This document shows, piece by piece, positions 1 to 7,376 of a stretch of DNA of 52,511 bases; the stretch's first letter is position 1; each line of letters starts with the position of its first letter. Under the pieces are notes generated by a model. That model searched no databases. It was not told where the DNA came from and worked only from the letters and a program-made list of their open reading frames with translations. This DNA comes from Streptomyces sp. DH37 (GTDB taxonomy: Bacteria > Actinomycetota > Actinomycetes > Streptomycetales > Streptomycetaceae), in NCBI RefSeq assembly GCF_029813835.1, contig NZ_JARVKV010000048.1:1-52511 (forward strand), read 5' to 3'. The translations under genes and the position numbers were made by a program.

Positions 1-33
1 GCGGGAGGGCCGGGGGCGTCCCGGCCCTCCCGC
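1..33 (-). terminator. GC hairpin terminator after ilvE
   Basis: Perfect 14-bp inverted repeat (1-14 with 20-33, 5-nt loop) starting 17 nt beyond the ilvE stop codon. There is no U-tract, which is usual for Streptomyces terminators. Confidence 0.75.
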
Positions 34-49
34 ACCCGCCGGTCCGGAC

Positions 50-1153
50 TCAGGTCAGCCGGTGCATCCAGCCGTGCCGGTCCTCCGCGCGGCCGGTCTG
101 GACGGCGAGCAGCGCCTCGCGCAGCTCCATCGTGATCCCGCCCGGCTCGCCGTCGCCGACGGTCCATTCGCCGGCGGCGGACTTCACCGCGCCGACCGGG
201 GTGATGACGGCCGCGGTGCCGCACGCGAACACCTCGGTGATCGAGCCGTCGGCGTTGCCCTCCCGCCAGTCGTCGACGGAGATGAGCCGCTCCTCGGTGC
301 GGTAGCCCAGGTCGGAGGCGATGGTCAGCAGCGAGTCGCGGGTGATGCCGGGCAGCAGGGTGCCGGTCAGCTTGGGGGTGACGATGGTGGCGTCCCTGCC
401 CGAGCCGAACACGAAGTACATGTTCATGCCGCCCATCTCCTCGATCCAGCGGCGCTCGCCGGCGTCCAGCCAGACCACCTGGTCGCAGCCGTGCTCGGCG
501 GCCTCCGCCTGGGCGACGAGGGAGGCCGCGTAGTTGCCGCCCGTCTTCGCCTCGCCCGTGCCGCCGGGGGCGGCGCGCACGTACTCCTGCGACAGCCAGA
601 CCGAGACGGGCCTGACGCCGCGCGGGAAGTAGGCGCCGGCGGGCGAGGCGATCACCATGAACAGGTACTCGTTCGCGGGCTTGACGCCGAGCCCGACCTC
701 GGCGGCGAACATGAAGGGCCGCAGGTACAGCGACTGCTCGGCCTGGCTGGGCACCCACGCCTCGTCCTGCTGCACGAGCAGGTCGCAGGCCTCGACGAAG
801 GTCTCCACCGGCAGCTCGGGCATCGCCAGCCGGCGCGCGGACCGCTGGAAGCGCCGGGCGTTGGCGTCCGGGCGGAAGACGGCGACCGAGCCGTCGGCCT
901 GGCGGTACGCCTTCAGACCCTCGAAGATCGTCTGGGCGTAGTGCAGCGTCATGTTCGCCGGGTCCATCTGGAGCGGGGCGTACGGCTGGAGCTGCGCGTC
1001 GTGCCAGCCGCGGCCCTCGGTCCACCGGATCGTGACCATGTGGTCGGTGAAGTGGCGGCCGAAGCCGGGGCTGGCGAGCACCGCCTCGCGCTCCGCGGCG
1101 GGCAGCAGCTGCGCGGAGGGCTTGAGGTCGAATTCGATACGGGGCGTCGTCAT
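50..1153 (-). CDS. ilvE: Branched-chain amino acid aminotransferase IlvE
   Basis: Cytosolic PLP enzyme (fold type IV) that catalyses the last step of isoleucine, leucine and valine synthesis by transamination of the 2-oxo acids with glutamate. The 367 aa length fits the family. The PLP lysine is K203 in the EAKTGGNYA motif, and the fold-IV signature ending in the EMGGMN segment follows. I chose the ATG giving MTTPRIEF, because an AAGGA Shine-Dalgarno lies about 10 nt upstream and the 28-residue upstream extension is Arg/Pro-rich non-homologous sequence. It stands alone downstream of leuB, separated by a terminator, so it has its own promoter. A GATAAT -10-like element lies inside the CCGAT-T-ATCGG dyad at 1253-1263, but it has no clear -35. 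No leader peptide is visible. Confidence 0.96.
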   Translation of the reverse strand: MTTPRIEFDLKPSAQLLPAAEREAVLASPGFGRHFTDHMVTIRWTEGRGWHDAQLQPYAPLQMDPANMTLHYAQTIFEGLKAYRQADGSVAVFRPDANARRFQRSARRLAMPELPVETFVEACDLLVQQDEAWVPSQAEQSLYLRPFMFAAEVGLGVKPANEYLFMVIASPAGAYFPRGVRPVSVWLSQEYVRAAPGGTGEAKTGGNYAASLVAQAEAAEHGCDQVVWLDAGERRWIEEMGGMNMYFVFGSGRDATIVTPKLTGTLLPGITRDSLLTIASDLGYRTEERLISVDDWREGNADGSITEVFACGTAAVITPVGAVKSAAGEWTVGDGEPGGITMELREALLAVQTGRAEDRHGWMHRLT

Positions 1154-1341
1154 GGTGAGCGCGTCCTTCACTGGGTGTCGTGGCGGACCGCGCTCCCGTC
1201 GTCCCCGTGGTACTAGGACGTCCGAGCTTCCCTGCATACGGCGGCCCCACGTCCGATTATCGGGTACGGGAGACCGCGTGGGGGGTCACGGGTGGGCGGT
1301 CCTGGTGGTAGATGGTCGCACCCAACCGCCGAGTAGCCCAG

Positions 1342-1366
1342 CGGCCGGGCGCCTGCGGCCCGGCCG
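1342..1366 (-). terminator. Hairpin terminator after leuB
   Basis: Perfect 9-bp GC stem (1342-1350 with 1358-1366, 7-nt loop), 21 nt beyond the leuB stop. It separates leuB from ilvE. Confidence 0.6.
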
Positions 1367-1387
1367 GACGGAGCGTACGGCCGGACG

Positions 1388-2425
1388 TCAGCCGGCTACT
1401 CGCGCCGCGAGGGCGTCGCCGATCTCGTCGGTGGTGCGGGCGGCGGAGCGCTCCGCGAGGTCGGCCGAGACCGCGTCCTCGATGCGGGCCGCCTCGGGCT
1501 CGTGGCCCAGGTGCCGCAGCATCAGCGCGACGGACAGGATCGTCGCCGTGGGGTCGGCCTTGCCGGTGCCGGCGATGTCGGGCGCGGAGCCGTGGACCGG
1601 CTCGAACATCGACGGGAAGGCGCCGGTGGGGTTGATGTTCCCCGAGGCGGCCAGTCCGATGCCGCCGGTGACGGCGGCGGCGAGGTCGGTGAGGATGTCG
1701 CCGAAGAGGTTGTCGGTGACGATCACGTCGAAGCGCTCGGGCTGGGTGACGAAGAAGATCGTCGCGGCGTCCACGTGCAGGTAGTCAGTGGTGACCTCGG
1801 GATACTCCTCGCCGACCCGGTCGAAGATGTTCTTCCACAGGTGGCCGGCGTGCACGAGGACGTTGTTCTTGTGGACCAGCGTGAGCTTCCTGCGCGGCCG
1901 GGCCTTCGCCCGCTCGTAGGCGTCCCGCACCACGCGCTCCACGCCGTAGGCGGTGTTCACGCTGACCTCGGTGGCCACCTCGGCCGGGGTGCCGGTGCGC
2001 AGGGAGCCGCCGTTGCCGGTGTACGGGCCCTCGGTGCCCTCGCGGACGACGACGAAGTCGATGTCCGGGCGGCCCGCGAGCGGCGTCCCGGTGTTCGGGA
2101 AGAGCTTCGAGGGACGCAGGTTGACGTAGTGGTCGAAGGCGAAGCGCAGCTTGAGCAGCAGTCCGCGCTCCAGTACGCCGGAGGGGACCGAGGGGGCGCC
2201 GATCGCGCCGAGCAGGATGGCGTCGTGCCCCTTGAGCTGCTCCAGCTCCGCGTCCGGCAGGGTCTCTCCCGTGGCGTGCCAGCGCTCCGCGCCGAGGTCG
2301 TACTCCCGTGTCTGCAGCTTCACGTCCTGCGGGAGGACGGCGGACAGGACCTTCAGGCCCTGGGCCACGACTTCCCGGCCGATGCCGTCACCGGGGATCA
2401 CTGCGAGGTCGATGCTGCGAGACAT
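1388..2425 (-). CDS. leuB: 3-isopropylmalate dehydrogenase LeuB
   Basis: NAD-dependent oxidative decarboxylation of 3-isopropylmalate, the third step of leucine synthesis. The protein is 345 aa, and the start MSRSIDLAVIPGDGIG is the classical N-terminus of the isocitrate/isopropylmalate dehydrogenase family. The metal- and substrate-binding aspartate segment DNLFGDILTDLA is present, followed by the GLAASGNINP and EPVHGSAPDIAG motifs. The 84-residue open extension upstream is Pro/Arg-rich and overlaps the terminator of the next gene, so I excluded it. It appears monocistronic, with hairpins on both sides. leuA and leuCD are not in this window, so the leucine pathway is dispersed as is normal in Streptomyces. 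Confidence 0.96.
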   Translation of the reverse strand: MSRSIDLAVIPGDGIGREVVAQGLKVLSAVLPQDVKLQTREYDLGAERWHATGETLPDAELEQLKGHDAILLGAIGAPSVPSGVLERGLLLKLRFAFDHYVNLRPSKLFPNTGTPLAGRPDIDFVVVREGTEGPYTGNGGSLRTGTPAEVATEVSVNTAYGVERVVRDAYERAKARPRRKLTLVHKNNVLVHAGHLWKNIFDRVGEEYPEVTTDYLHVDAATIFFVTQPERFDVIVTDNLFGDILTDLAAAVTGGIGLAASGNINPTGAFPSMFEPVHGSAPDIAGTGKADPTATILSVALMLRHLGHEPEAARIEDAVSADLAERSAARTTDEIGDALAARVAG

Positions 2426-2511
2426 GGGAGGGACCCTACCGCTCGTCCCAGGAGATGACACGCACTGTCCGCGATGCGGACCGGGCGCCCCACCGCCGCG
2501 CGAGCGCCGCC

Positions 2512-2550
2512 CGAGCCGCGGCCGGGACTCTCGGTTCCGGCCGCGGCTCG
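2512..2550 (-). terminator. Long hairpin between the 44-codon gene and leuB
   Basis: Perfect 14-bp stem (2512-2525 with 2537-2550, 11-nt loop) directly after the stop of the small gene that ends at 2565. Confidence 0.7.
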
Positions 2551-2564
2551 CGCGGCGGTCCGGC

Positions 2565-2699
2565 TCAGTGGCCGGTGGCACCGCCGTTGTCGCGGCGGTC
2601 CAGGGCCCTCTGGAGGGCGGCGGCCGCGTTGCGGCGGTCGGCGTCGTCGTGGTGGTTGCGGGCGGTGTGACGGGCACGGCGGCGTGCGGTCTCGTCCAT
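2565..2699 (-). CDS. Small conserved-looking 44 aa protein, function unknown
   Basis: A 44-residue, strongly charged, probably helical peptide (MDETARRRARHTARNH... ending DRRDNGGATGH) with alternating Arg/Asp and an Ala-rich centre. The ATG has a strong Shine-Dalgarno (AAGGGAG, 8 nt upstream), and a 14-bp terminator follows the stop, so it looks like a complete small transcription unit. I recall similar short hypothetical proteins next to leuB in other Streptomyces genomes, but I know no function. No membrane segment or signal peptide is seen. The upstream 2850-2935 stretch is AT-rich and probably holds its promoter. Confidence 0.65.
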   Translation of the reverse strand: MDETARRRARHTARNHHDDADRRNAAAALQRALDRRDNGGATGH

Positions 2700-3064
2700 G
2701 ATCGAACTCCCTTGGGGGGAACGGAACCGGAGGATGGAAAGAGGAGGGATTCCCAACGCGCCGTAAGCGGCGGGGGCGACCGGTGCGGCAGGGGTCACCT
2801 GCGACGGGCACGGCGCCTCATCCGCCATTCGCTGATGGAGCGAGACGTTCGGCTCCTACCAAAGTAAGGGCTGAAAGCTGTAATGTCCCGCCGATTAGTT
2901 GGCCTTCCTACTATCTGAGACGGCACCCTCCCTGAGCTGCGGTTTCGTCACTGTGACACCGCGCACTCCACCCGTTCGAGCGAGAGCTCGACCGCCCCCG
3001 GCCGCGCGGCGGGCCCCGCGGCCGGGGGCGGTCGCCGGCCTGCGGCGCCCGGCCCCGCGCACGA
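2700..3064. other. Non-coding gap upstream of the 44 aa gene
   Basis: No gene seen. The 2845-2935 part is clearly lower in GC than its surroundings and is the likely promoter of the minus-strand small gene. The 2985-3062 part is low-complexity GC sequence. Long open frames here have no ribosome site and no family resemblance. Confidence 0.5.
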
Positions 3065-3101
3065 CGGCGCCCCCGCCCGGGGGATCCGGGCGGGGGCGCC
3101 G
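3065..3101 (-). terminator. Strong hairpin terminator after P5C dehydrogenase
   Basis: Perfect 16-bp GC stem (3065-3080 with 3086-3101, 5-nt loop), 23 nt past the stop codon of the gene ending at 3124. Confidence 0.8.
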
Positions 3102-3123
3102 CTCATGGGCCGTCGAGGAGGGT

Positions 3124-4755
3124 TCAGCCCATGTGGGGGTAGCGGTAGTCGGTCGGCGGGATCAGGTTCTCCTTGATGGAGCGGGTGGACGTCCAGCGCA
3201 CCAGGTTCTGCTTGGAGCCCGCCTTGTCGTTGGTGCCCGAGGCGCGGCCCCCGCCGAAGGGCTGCTGGCCGACGACGGCGCCGGTGGGCTTGTCGTTGAT
3301 GTAGAAGTTGCCCGCGGCGAAGCGCAGCACCTCGCAGGCGTGCGCCGCGGCGGCGCGGTCCTGGGCGATGACGCAGCCGGTCAGGCCGTACGGGGCGACC
3401 GCCTCCATCTGCTCCAGCACCTTGTCGTAGTCCGCGTCGTCGTAGACGTGCACGGCCAGGATCGGGCCGAAGTACTCCTGCCAGAAGACCTCGCTCGCCG
3501 GGTCGGTGCAGGTGATGACGGTCGGGCGGACGAAGTAGCCGACGCTGTCGTCGTAGCTGCCGCCGGCGACGATCTCGCAGGCCGGGTCGGACTTCGCGCG
3601 GTCGATGGCGGCCTTGTTCTTGGCGAAGGCGCGCTCGTCGATGACGGCGCCCATGAAGTTCGACAGATCGGTGACGTCGCCCATGGTCAGGCCGTCGACC
3701 TCGGCCGTGAACTCCTCCTTGAAGCCGTTCTCCCAGATGGAGCGCGGCACGTAGGCGCGCGAGGCGGCCGAGCACTTCTGGCCCTGGTACTCGAAGGCGC
3801 CGCGGGTCATCGCGGTCCTCAGCACCGCCGGGTCGGCCGAGGGGTGGGCGACGATGAAGTCCTTGCCGCCGGTCTCGCCGACCAGTCGCGGGTAGGTCCT
3901 GTAGTTCTCGATGTTGTTCCCGACCGTCTTCCACAGGTACTGGAAGGTCTTCGTCGAACCGGTGAAGTGGATGCCGGCCAGCTCGGGGTGGGCCAGCGCC
4001 ACCTCCGAGACCTCCTTGCCGTCACCGGTCAGCAGGTTGATGACGCCCGCCGGCAGCCCCGCCTCCTCCAGCAGCCGCATCAGCAGCACGGCGGCGTGCG
4101 TCTGCGTCGGGGACGGCTTCCAGATGACCACGTTGCCCATCAGCGCCGGGGCGGTGGGGAGGTTGCCCGCGATGGCGGTGAAGTTGAAGGGCGTGATCGC
4201 GTAGACGAAGCCCTCCAGCGGACGGTGGTCCATGCGGTTCCACACGCCCGGGGAGTTGGCCACCGGCTGCTCGGCCAGGATCTGACGGGCGTAGTGGACG
4301 TTGAAGCGCCAGAAGTCGACCAGCTCGCAGGGGGTGTCGATCTCCGCCTGCTGCGCCGTCTTGGACTGGCCCAGCATGGTGGAGGCGGCCAGCGTCTCGC
4401 GCCAGGGGCCGGCCAGCAGCTCGGCCGCGCGCAGGAAGACCGCGGCGCGGTCGTCGAAGGAGAGCGAGCGCCACATCGGGGCGGCGGCCAGCGCCGCGTC
4501 GATGGCGTCCTGCGCGTCCTGCCGGGTGGCGTGGGCGGCGGTGCCCAGCACCGCCTTGTGGTTGTGGGGCTGTACGACGTCGAAGCGCTCGCCGCCGCCG
4601 AGGCGCCGCTCCCCGCCGATGGTCATCGTCAGGTCGATCGGGTTCTCGGCCAGCTCCTTGAGCCTGGTTTCGAGACGGGCGCGCTCCGGCGTGCCGGGTG
4701 CGTAGGTGTGCACCGGCTCGTTCACCGGCGTGGGGACCTGGGTCACAGCGTCCAT
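3124..4755 (-). CDS. pruA: L-glutamate gamma-semialdehyde (1-pyrroline-5-carboxylate) dehydrogenase
   Basis: Aldehyde dehydrogenase superfamily. It oxidises glutamate semialdehyde, derived from proline or arginine, to glutamate with NAD. The 543 aa length matches the stand-alone type-1 P5C dehydrogenases (about 540 aa). Visible motifs are the NAD-binding FTGSTKTFQ region, the catalytic glutamate in VGETGGKDF and the catalytic cysteine in YQGQKCSAAS. The C-terminal PFGGGRASGTNDKAG motif is typical of this subfamily. The ATG has an AAGGAG site. It lies 100 bp downstream of proline dehydrogenase on the same strand, so the two enzymes are most likely co-transcribed and carry proline to glutamate in sequence. 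rocA and putA are other names used for this role. Confidence 0.95.
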   Translation of the reverse strand: MDAVTQVPTPVNEPVHTYAPGTPERARLETRLKELAENPIDLTMTIGGERRLGGGERFDVVQPHNHKAVLGTAAHATRQDAQDAIDAALAAAPMWRSLSFDDRAAVFLRAAELLAGPWRETLAASTMLGQSKTAQQAEIDTPCELVDFWRFNVHYARQILAEQPVANSPGVWNRMDHRPLEGFVYAITPFNFTAIAGNLPTAPALMGNVVIWKPSPTQTHAAVLLMRLLEEAGLPAGVINLLTGDGKEVSEVALAHPELAGIHFTGSTKTFQYLWKTVGNNIENYRTYPRLVGETGGKDFIVAHPSADPAVLRTAMTRGAFEYQGQKCSAASRAYVPRSIWENGFKEEFTAEVDGLTMGDVTDLSNFMGAVIDERAFAKNKAAIDRAKSDPACEIVAGGSYDDSVGYFVRPTVITCTDPASEVFWQEYFGPILAVHVYDDADYDKVLEQMEAVAPYGLTGCVIAQDRAAAAHACEVLRFAAGNFYINDKPTGAVVGQQPFGGGRASGTNDKAGSKQNLVRWTSTRSIKENLIPPTDYRYPHMG

Positions 4756-4855
4756 GAGCCGTGTCTCCTTCGAGGGGTCGGTCGTGTCGTCGTACGTCGT
4801 GTGCCGGACGGGCGGCGCGCGGTGCGGGGTGCCGCGGCGCGCGGTCGCGCCCCGC

Positions 4856-5782
4856 TCAGCCTCTGGTGGCCAGCGAGCGCAGGAAGAACGCCAGGTTGGC
4901 GGGGCGCTCGGCCAGGCGCCGCATGAAGTACCCGTACCAGTCGGTGCCGTACGGGACGTACACGCGCATCCGGTGGCCGGCGCCGGCCAGCCGCTCCTGC
5001 TCGGCGGTGCGGATGCCGTACAGCATCTGGAACTCGTACTCGTCCGGCTTGCGGCCGGCGCCGCGGGCCAGCTCCTGGGCGATGGCCACCATCCGCGGGT
5101 CGTGGGAGCCGATCATCGGGTAGCCCTCGCCCGCCATCAGGATCCGCAGGCAGCGGACGTACGCCCGGTCCACCTCGTGCTTGTCCTGGAGGGCCACGGA
5201 GGCGGGCTCCTTGTAGGCGCCCTTGACCAGGCGCACCCGGGAGCCCTCGCCGGCCAGGGCGCGGCAGTCGTCCTCGGTGCGGTACAGGTAGGACTGGAGT
5301 ACGGCGCCGGTGGCGGGGAAGCGCTCGCGCAGCGCGGCCAGGATGGCCAGGGTGGAGTCGACCGTGGTGTGGTCCTCCATGTCCAGGGTGACGGTCGTGC
5401 CCGCCTCGGCGGCGGCCTCCACCACCGGCAGGACGTTGGCGTACGCGATGTCGTCGCCGCCCGGCAGGGCCTGTCCGAAGGCGGAGAGCTTCACCGACAT
5501 CTCGGCCCGCACCCCCAGGCCGGCCTCCCGCAGGGCCTCGGCCAGGGCGAGGTAGGCGTCGCGGGCGCGCAGGGCCTCGGTACGGTCGGTGACGTCCTCG
5601 CCCAGGTGGTCGAGGGTGACCTCCAGACCCCGGCCGGCCAGGGAGCGGACGGTCGCCATGGCCTGGTCGAGTCGCTCTCCGGCGATGAAGCGGTCCACCA
5701 CGGGGCGGGTGACCGGTGCGGCCGAGACGACGCGGCGGATGCTGTCGCTGCGCGCGGCCGCGAGGAGCACGGGTCCCAGCAC
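4856..5782 (-). CDS. Proline dehydrogenase (stand-alone PutA-type domain)
   Basis: FAD enzyme that oxidises proline to 1-pyrroline-5-carboxylate and passes electrons to the quinone pool. The 308 aa length is that of monofunctional bacterial PRODH. It has a TIM-barrel with the C-terminal YVPYGTDWYGYFMRRLAERPAN segment containing the conserved YxxxRRxxE substrate site, plus the LVKGAYKEP and DMEDHTTVD motifs. I chose the GTG start (VLGPVLLAAARSD) because GGAGG lies about 6 nt upstream and homologues begin there. The 46-residue open extension has no such site. It is divergent from a PucR-family gene that is a plausible activator, and P5C dehydrogenase follows immediately. Confidence 0.94.
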   Translation of the reverse strand: MLGPVLLAAARSDSIRRVVSAAPVTRPVVDRFIAGERLDQAMATVRSLAGRGLEVTLDHLGEDVTDRTEALRARDAYLALAEALREAGLGVRAEMSVKLSAFGQALPGGDDIAYANVLPVVEAAAEAGTTVTLDMEDHTTVDSTLAILAALRERFPATGAVLQSYLYRTEDDCRALAGEGSRVRLVKGAYKEPASVALQDKHEVDRAYVRCLRILMAGEGYPMIGSHDPRMVAIAQELARGAGRKPDEYEFQMLYGIRTAEQERLAGAGHRMRVYVPYGTDWYGYFMRRLAERPANLAFFLRSLATRG

Positions 5783-5972
5783 GGGGCACCTCCACGGGTG
5801 GTTCTCTGACGGTGGTCGAACGGCTGGAAAGCCACCGTCGAAACTAAGGATCGCTCCGCTTTCCCGCCATCGACAGCTGTCACGCTTCCGTGGGCCGGAT
5901 CTCAGACATCTGTATGACAATGGCGGTGTCCGCGGGGTACTGCGGACGAGGGGAGAAAGGCGGCGCGGAACG
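5783..5972. promoter_or_regulatory. Divergent promoter region, proline catabolism / PucR regulator
   Basis: A 190-bp gap between divergent starts. A perfect 10-bp palindrome GACAGCTGTC at 5872-5881 sits near its middle and is a reasonable operator candidate. The AT-richer stretch 5905-5930, with TATGACAAT, could hold the -10 of the plus-strand gene. Promoter positions are inference. Confidence 0.45.
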
Positions 5973-7202
5973 GTGCGCGAGGACTACCAGGTGCTGATCG
6001 ACGAGGTGACCGCCCTCCTCGGCACGCCCGCGACGCTGGAGAACCGCGACTTCGGGCTGATCGCCTTCGGGGCCCACGAGGGCGACGGGGACGGGGAGGA
6101 CGGAGAGGACGGGGCCCTGCTGATGGACCCGGTGCGCACCCGCTCGATCCTCCAGCGCCGCTCGACCGCGCGGGTGCGGGCCTGGTTCGAGAGCTTCGGC
6201 ATCACCCGGGCGGTGGAGCCCGTACGGATTCCCCCGGACCCGTCGGCGGGGGTGCTCCGGGGGCGGATCTGCGTGCCGGTGCGGCACGGCGGCGTGGTGC
6301 TGGGCTACATCTGGCTGCTGGACGACGGGGCGCTGGAGCTGTCCGATCCCCGGCTCGCGGACGTACGGGCCGTCGCCGACCGCATCGGCTCGCTGCTGGC
6401 CGCCGAGTCCCGGGCGGGCGCGCGTCTGGGCGATCTGCTGCGCGCCCTGCTCACCGCGGCGCCGGGGCACCGGGCGGCCGTGGAGGTCGCGGAGGCCGAA
6501 CTGGCCGGAGAGCTGGGGTCCGTGGCGGCGGGGCCGCTGGCGATGGTGGCCGTGGTGCCGTGGGAGGAGGCGGACGGCGGGTCCGCGGCGGCGCCCGGGA
6601 TCCCCGGCGCGGTCGCGGTGTGCGCGGTACGGGGCGCGGGGCTCGCCGTCCTGGTGCGGCTGCGCTCGCCCGGCGGTGTCGACCCGGCCCGTACCGCCGC
6701 CGAGCGGCTGCTGCGCTCGCCGCGCGCCGGCGCGGCGGCGGGGATCGGCGAGCCCTGCACGGGGCTGGGCGGGGTGCCCGGCGCCTGGCGGCAGGCGCTG
6801 GCCGCGGCGCGGGCGGCGCGGGCGGAGAGCAGGCTGGGGCCGGTGGCGCGGTGGGACCGGATCGGGCCGTACCGGATGCTGGCCGCGCTGGCCCCTCCTC
6901 CGGGTTCCCCGGGTTTCCCGGACTCCCCCGGCTCCCCGGGCTCCTCCGCGGCCGGCGCACCGGACCCGTCGGTGCGGGCGCTGCTGGAGCCCGGCCGCCG
7001 GGAGATGGCCCGTACCGCCGAGGCGTTCCTGGACTGCGCGGGGCAGGCGGGCCGTACGGCGGCGCGGCTGGGCATCCACCGGCAGACGCTGTACTACCGG
7101 CTGTCGCGGGTGGAACAGCTCACCGGCCTCGACCTGGACGACGGCGAGGACCGGCTGCTGCTGCACATGGCGCTGAAGGCGGCACGGCTGGTCCGGGGGT
7201 GA
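5973..7202 (+). CDS. PucR-family transcriptional regulator, probable regulator of proline use
   Basis: A 409 aa protein with the PucR layout. An N-terminal sensory region comes first, then a GGDEF-unrelated central domain around residues 150-290, and a C-terminal helix-turn-helix (HTH_30 type) near residues 350-400 with AARLGIHRQTLYYRLSRVE. This HTH is the hallmark of the family, whose members usually activate a neighbouring amine, purine or amino-acid catabolic operon. Its divergent position next to proline dehydrogenase suggests control of that operon; I infer this and do not see it in sequence. I used the GTG giving VREDYQVLIDEVTALLG. The ribosome site is weak (GAGAAAGG about 13 nt upstream), so the start could shift slightly. 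Confidence 0.82.
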   Translation: MREDYQVLIDEVTALLGTPATLENRDFGLIAFGAHEGDGDGEDGEDGALLMDPVRTRSILQRRSTARVRAWFESFGITRAVEPVRIPPDPSAGVLRGRICVPVRHGGVVLGYIWLLDDGALELSDPRLADVRAVADRIGSLLAAESRAGARLGDLLRALLTAAPGHRAAVEVAEAELAGELGSVAAGPLAMVAVVPWEEADGGSAAAPGIPGAVAVCAVRGAGLAVLVRLRSPGGVDPARTAAERLLRSPRAGAAAGIGEPCTGLGGVPGAWRQALAAARAARAESRLGPVARWDRIGPYRMLAALAPPPGSPGFPDSPGSPGSSAAGAPDPSVRALLEPGRREMARTAEAFLDCAGQAGRTAARLGIHRQTLYYRLSRVEQLTGLDLDDGEDRLLLHMALKAARLVRG

Positions 7203-7286
7203 CGGGCCGAGGGGCCGAGGGGAGCCGAGAGGCCGGGAGGCTGGAGGGGGCCGGGCCGCGCTCCCCGGCCCCGGCGCCGCGGAACG

Positions 7287-7324
7287 CGGCGGCCCCGGCG
7301 CGGATGTCCGCGCCGGGGCCGCCG
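7287..7324. terminator. Bidirectional terminator between convergent genes
   Basis: A perfect 18-bp stem (7287-7304 with 7307-7324) around a 2-nt centre, in the gap between the convergent pucR-like gene (ends 7202) and serA (ends 7377). Confidence 0.8.
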
Positions 7325-7376
7325 TGCCGTTCACCGGATTCCCTCCGAGGAGTTCACCCGGAGGAGGGACCGGAAA

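Noticed and set aside
62..1216. Long plus-strand open frame opposite ilvE
   Set aside because: Antisense to a clear aminotransferase; Ala/Gly/Arg-rich low-complexity translation and no ribosome site. Same reasoning for other long antisense frames such as 7605-10406, 10896-12992, 12817-16236, 20065-23421 and 46348-49377, which arise from G/C-ending codons.
1313..1387. Possible tRNA gene between ilvE and leuB
   Set aside because: Sequence contains a 9-bp hairpin but no cloverleaf: no T-arm GTTCRA or A-box pattern in place.
2899..4926. A 675 aa plus-strand frame opposite P5C dehydrogenase
   Set aside because: Shadow of the minus-strand gene; no family similarity and codon third positions are wrong.
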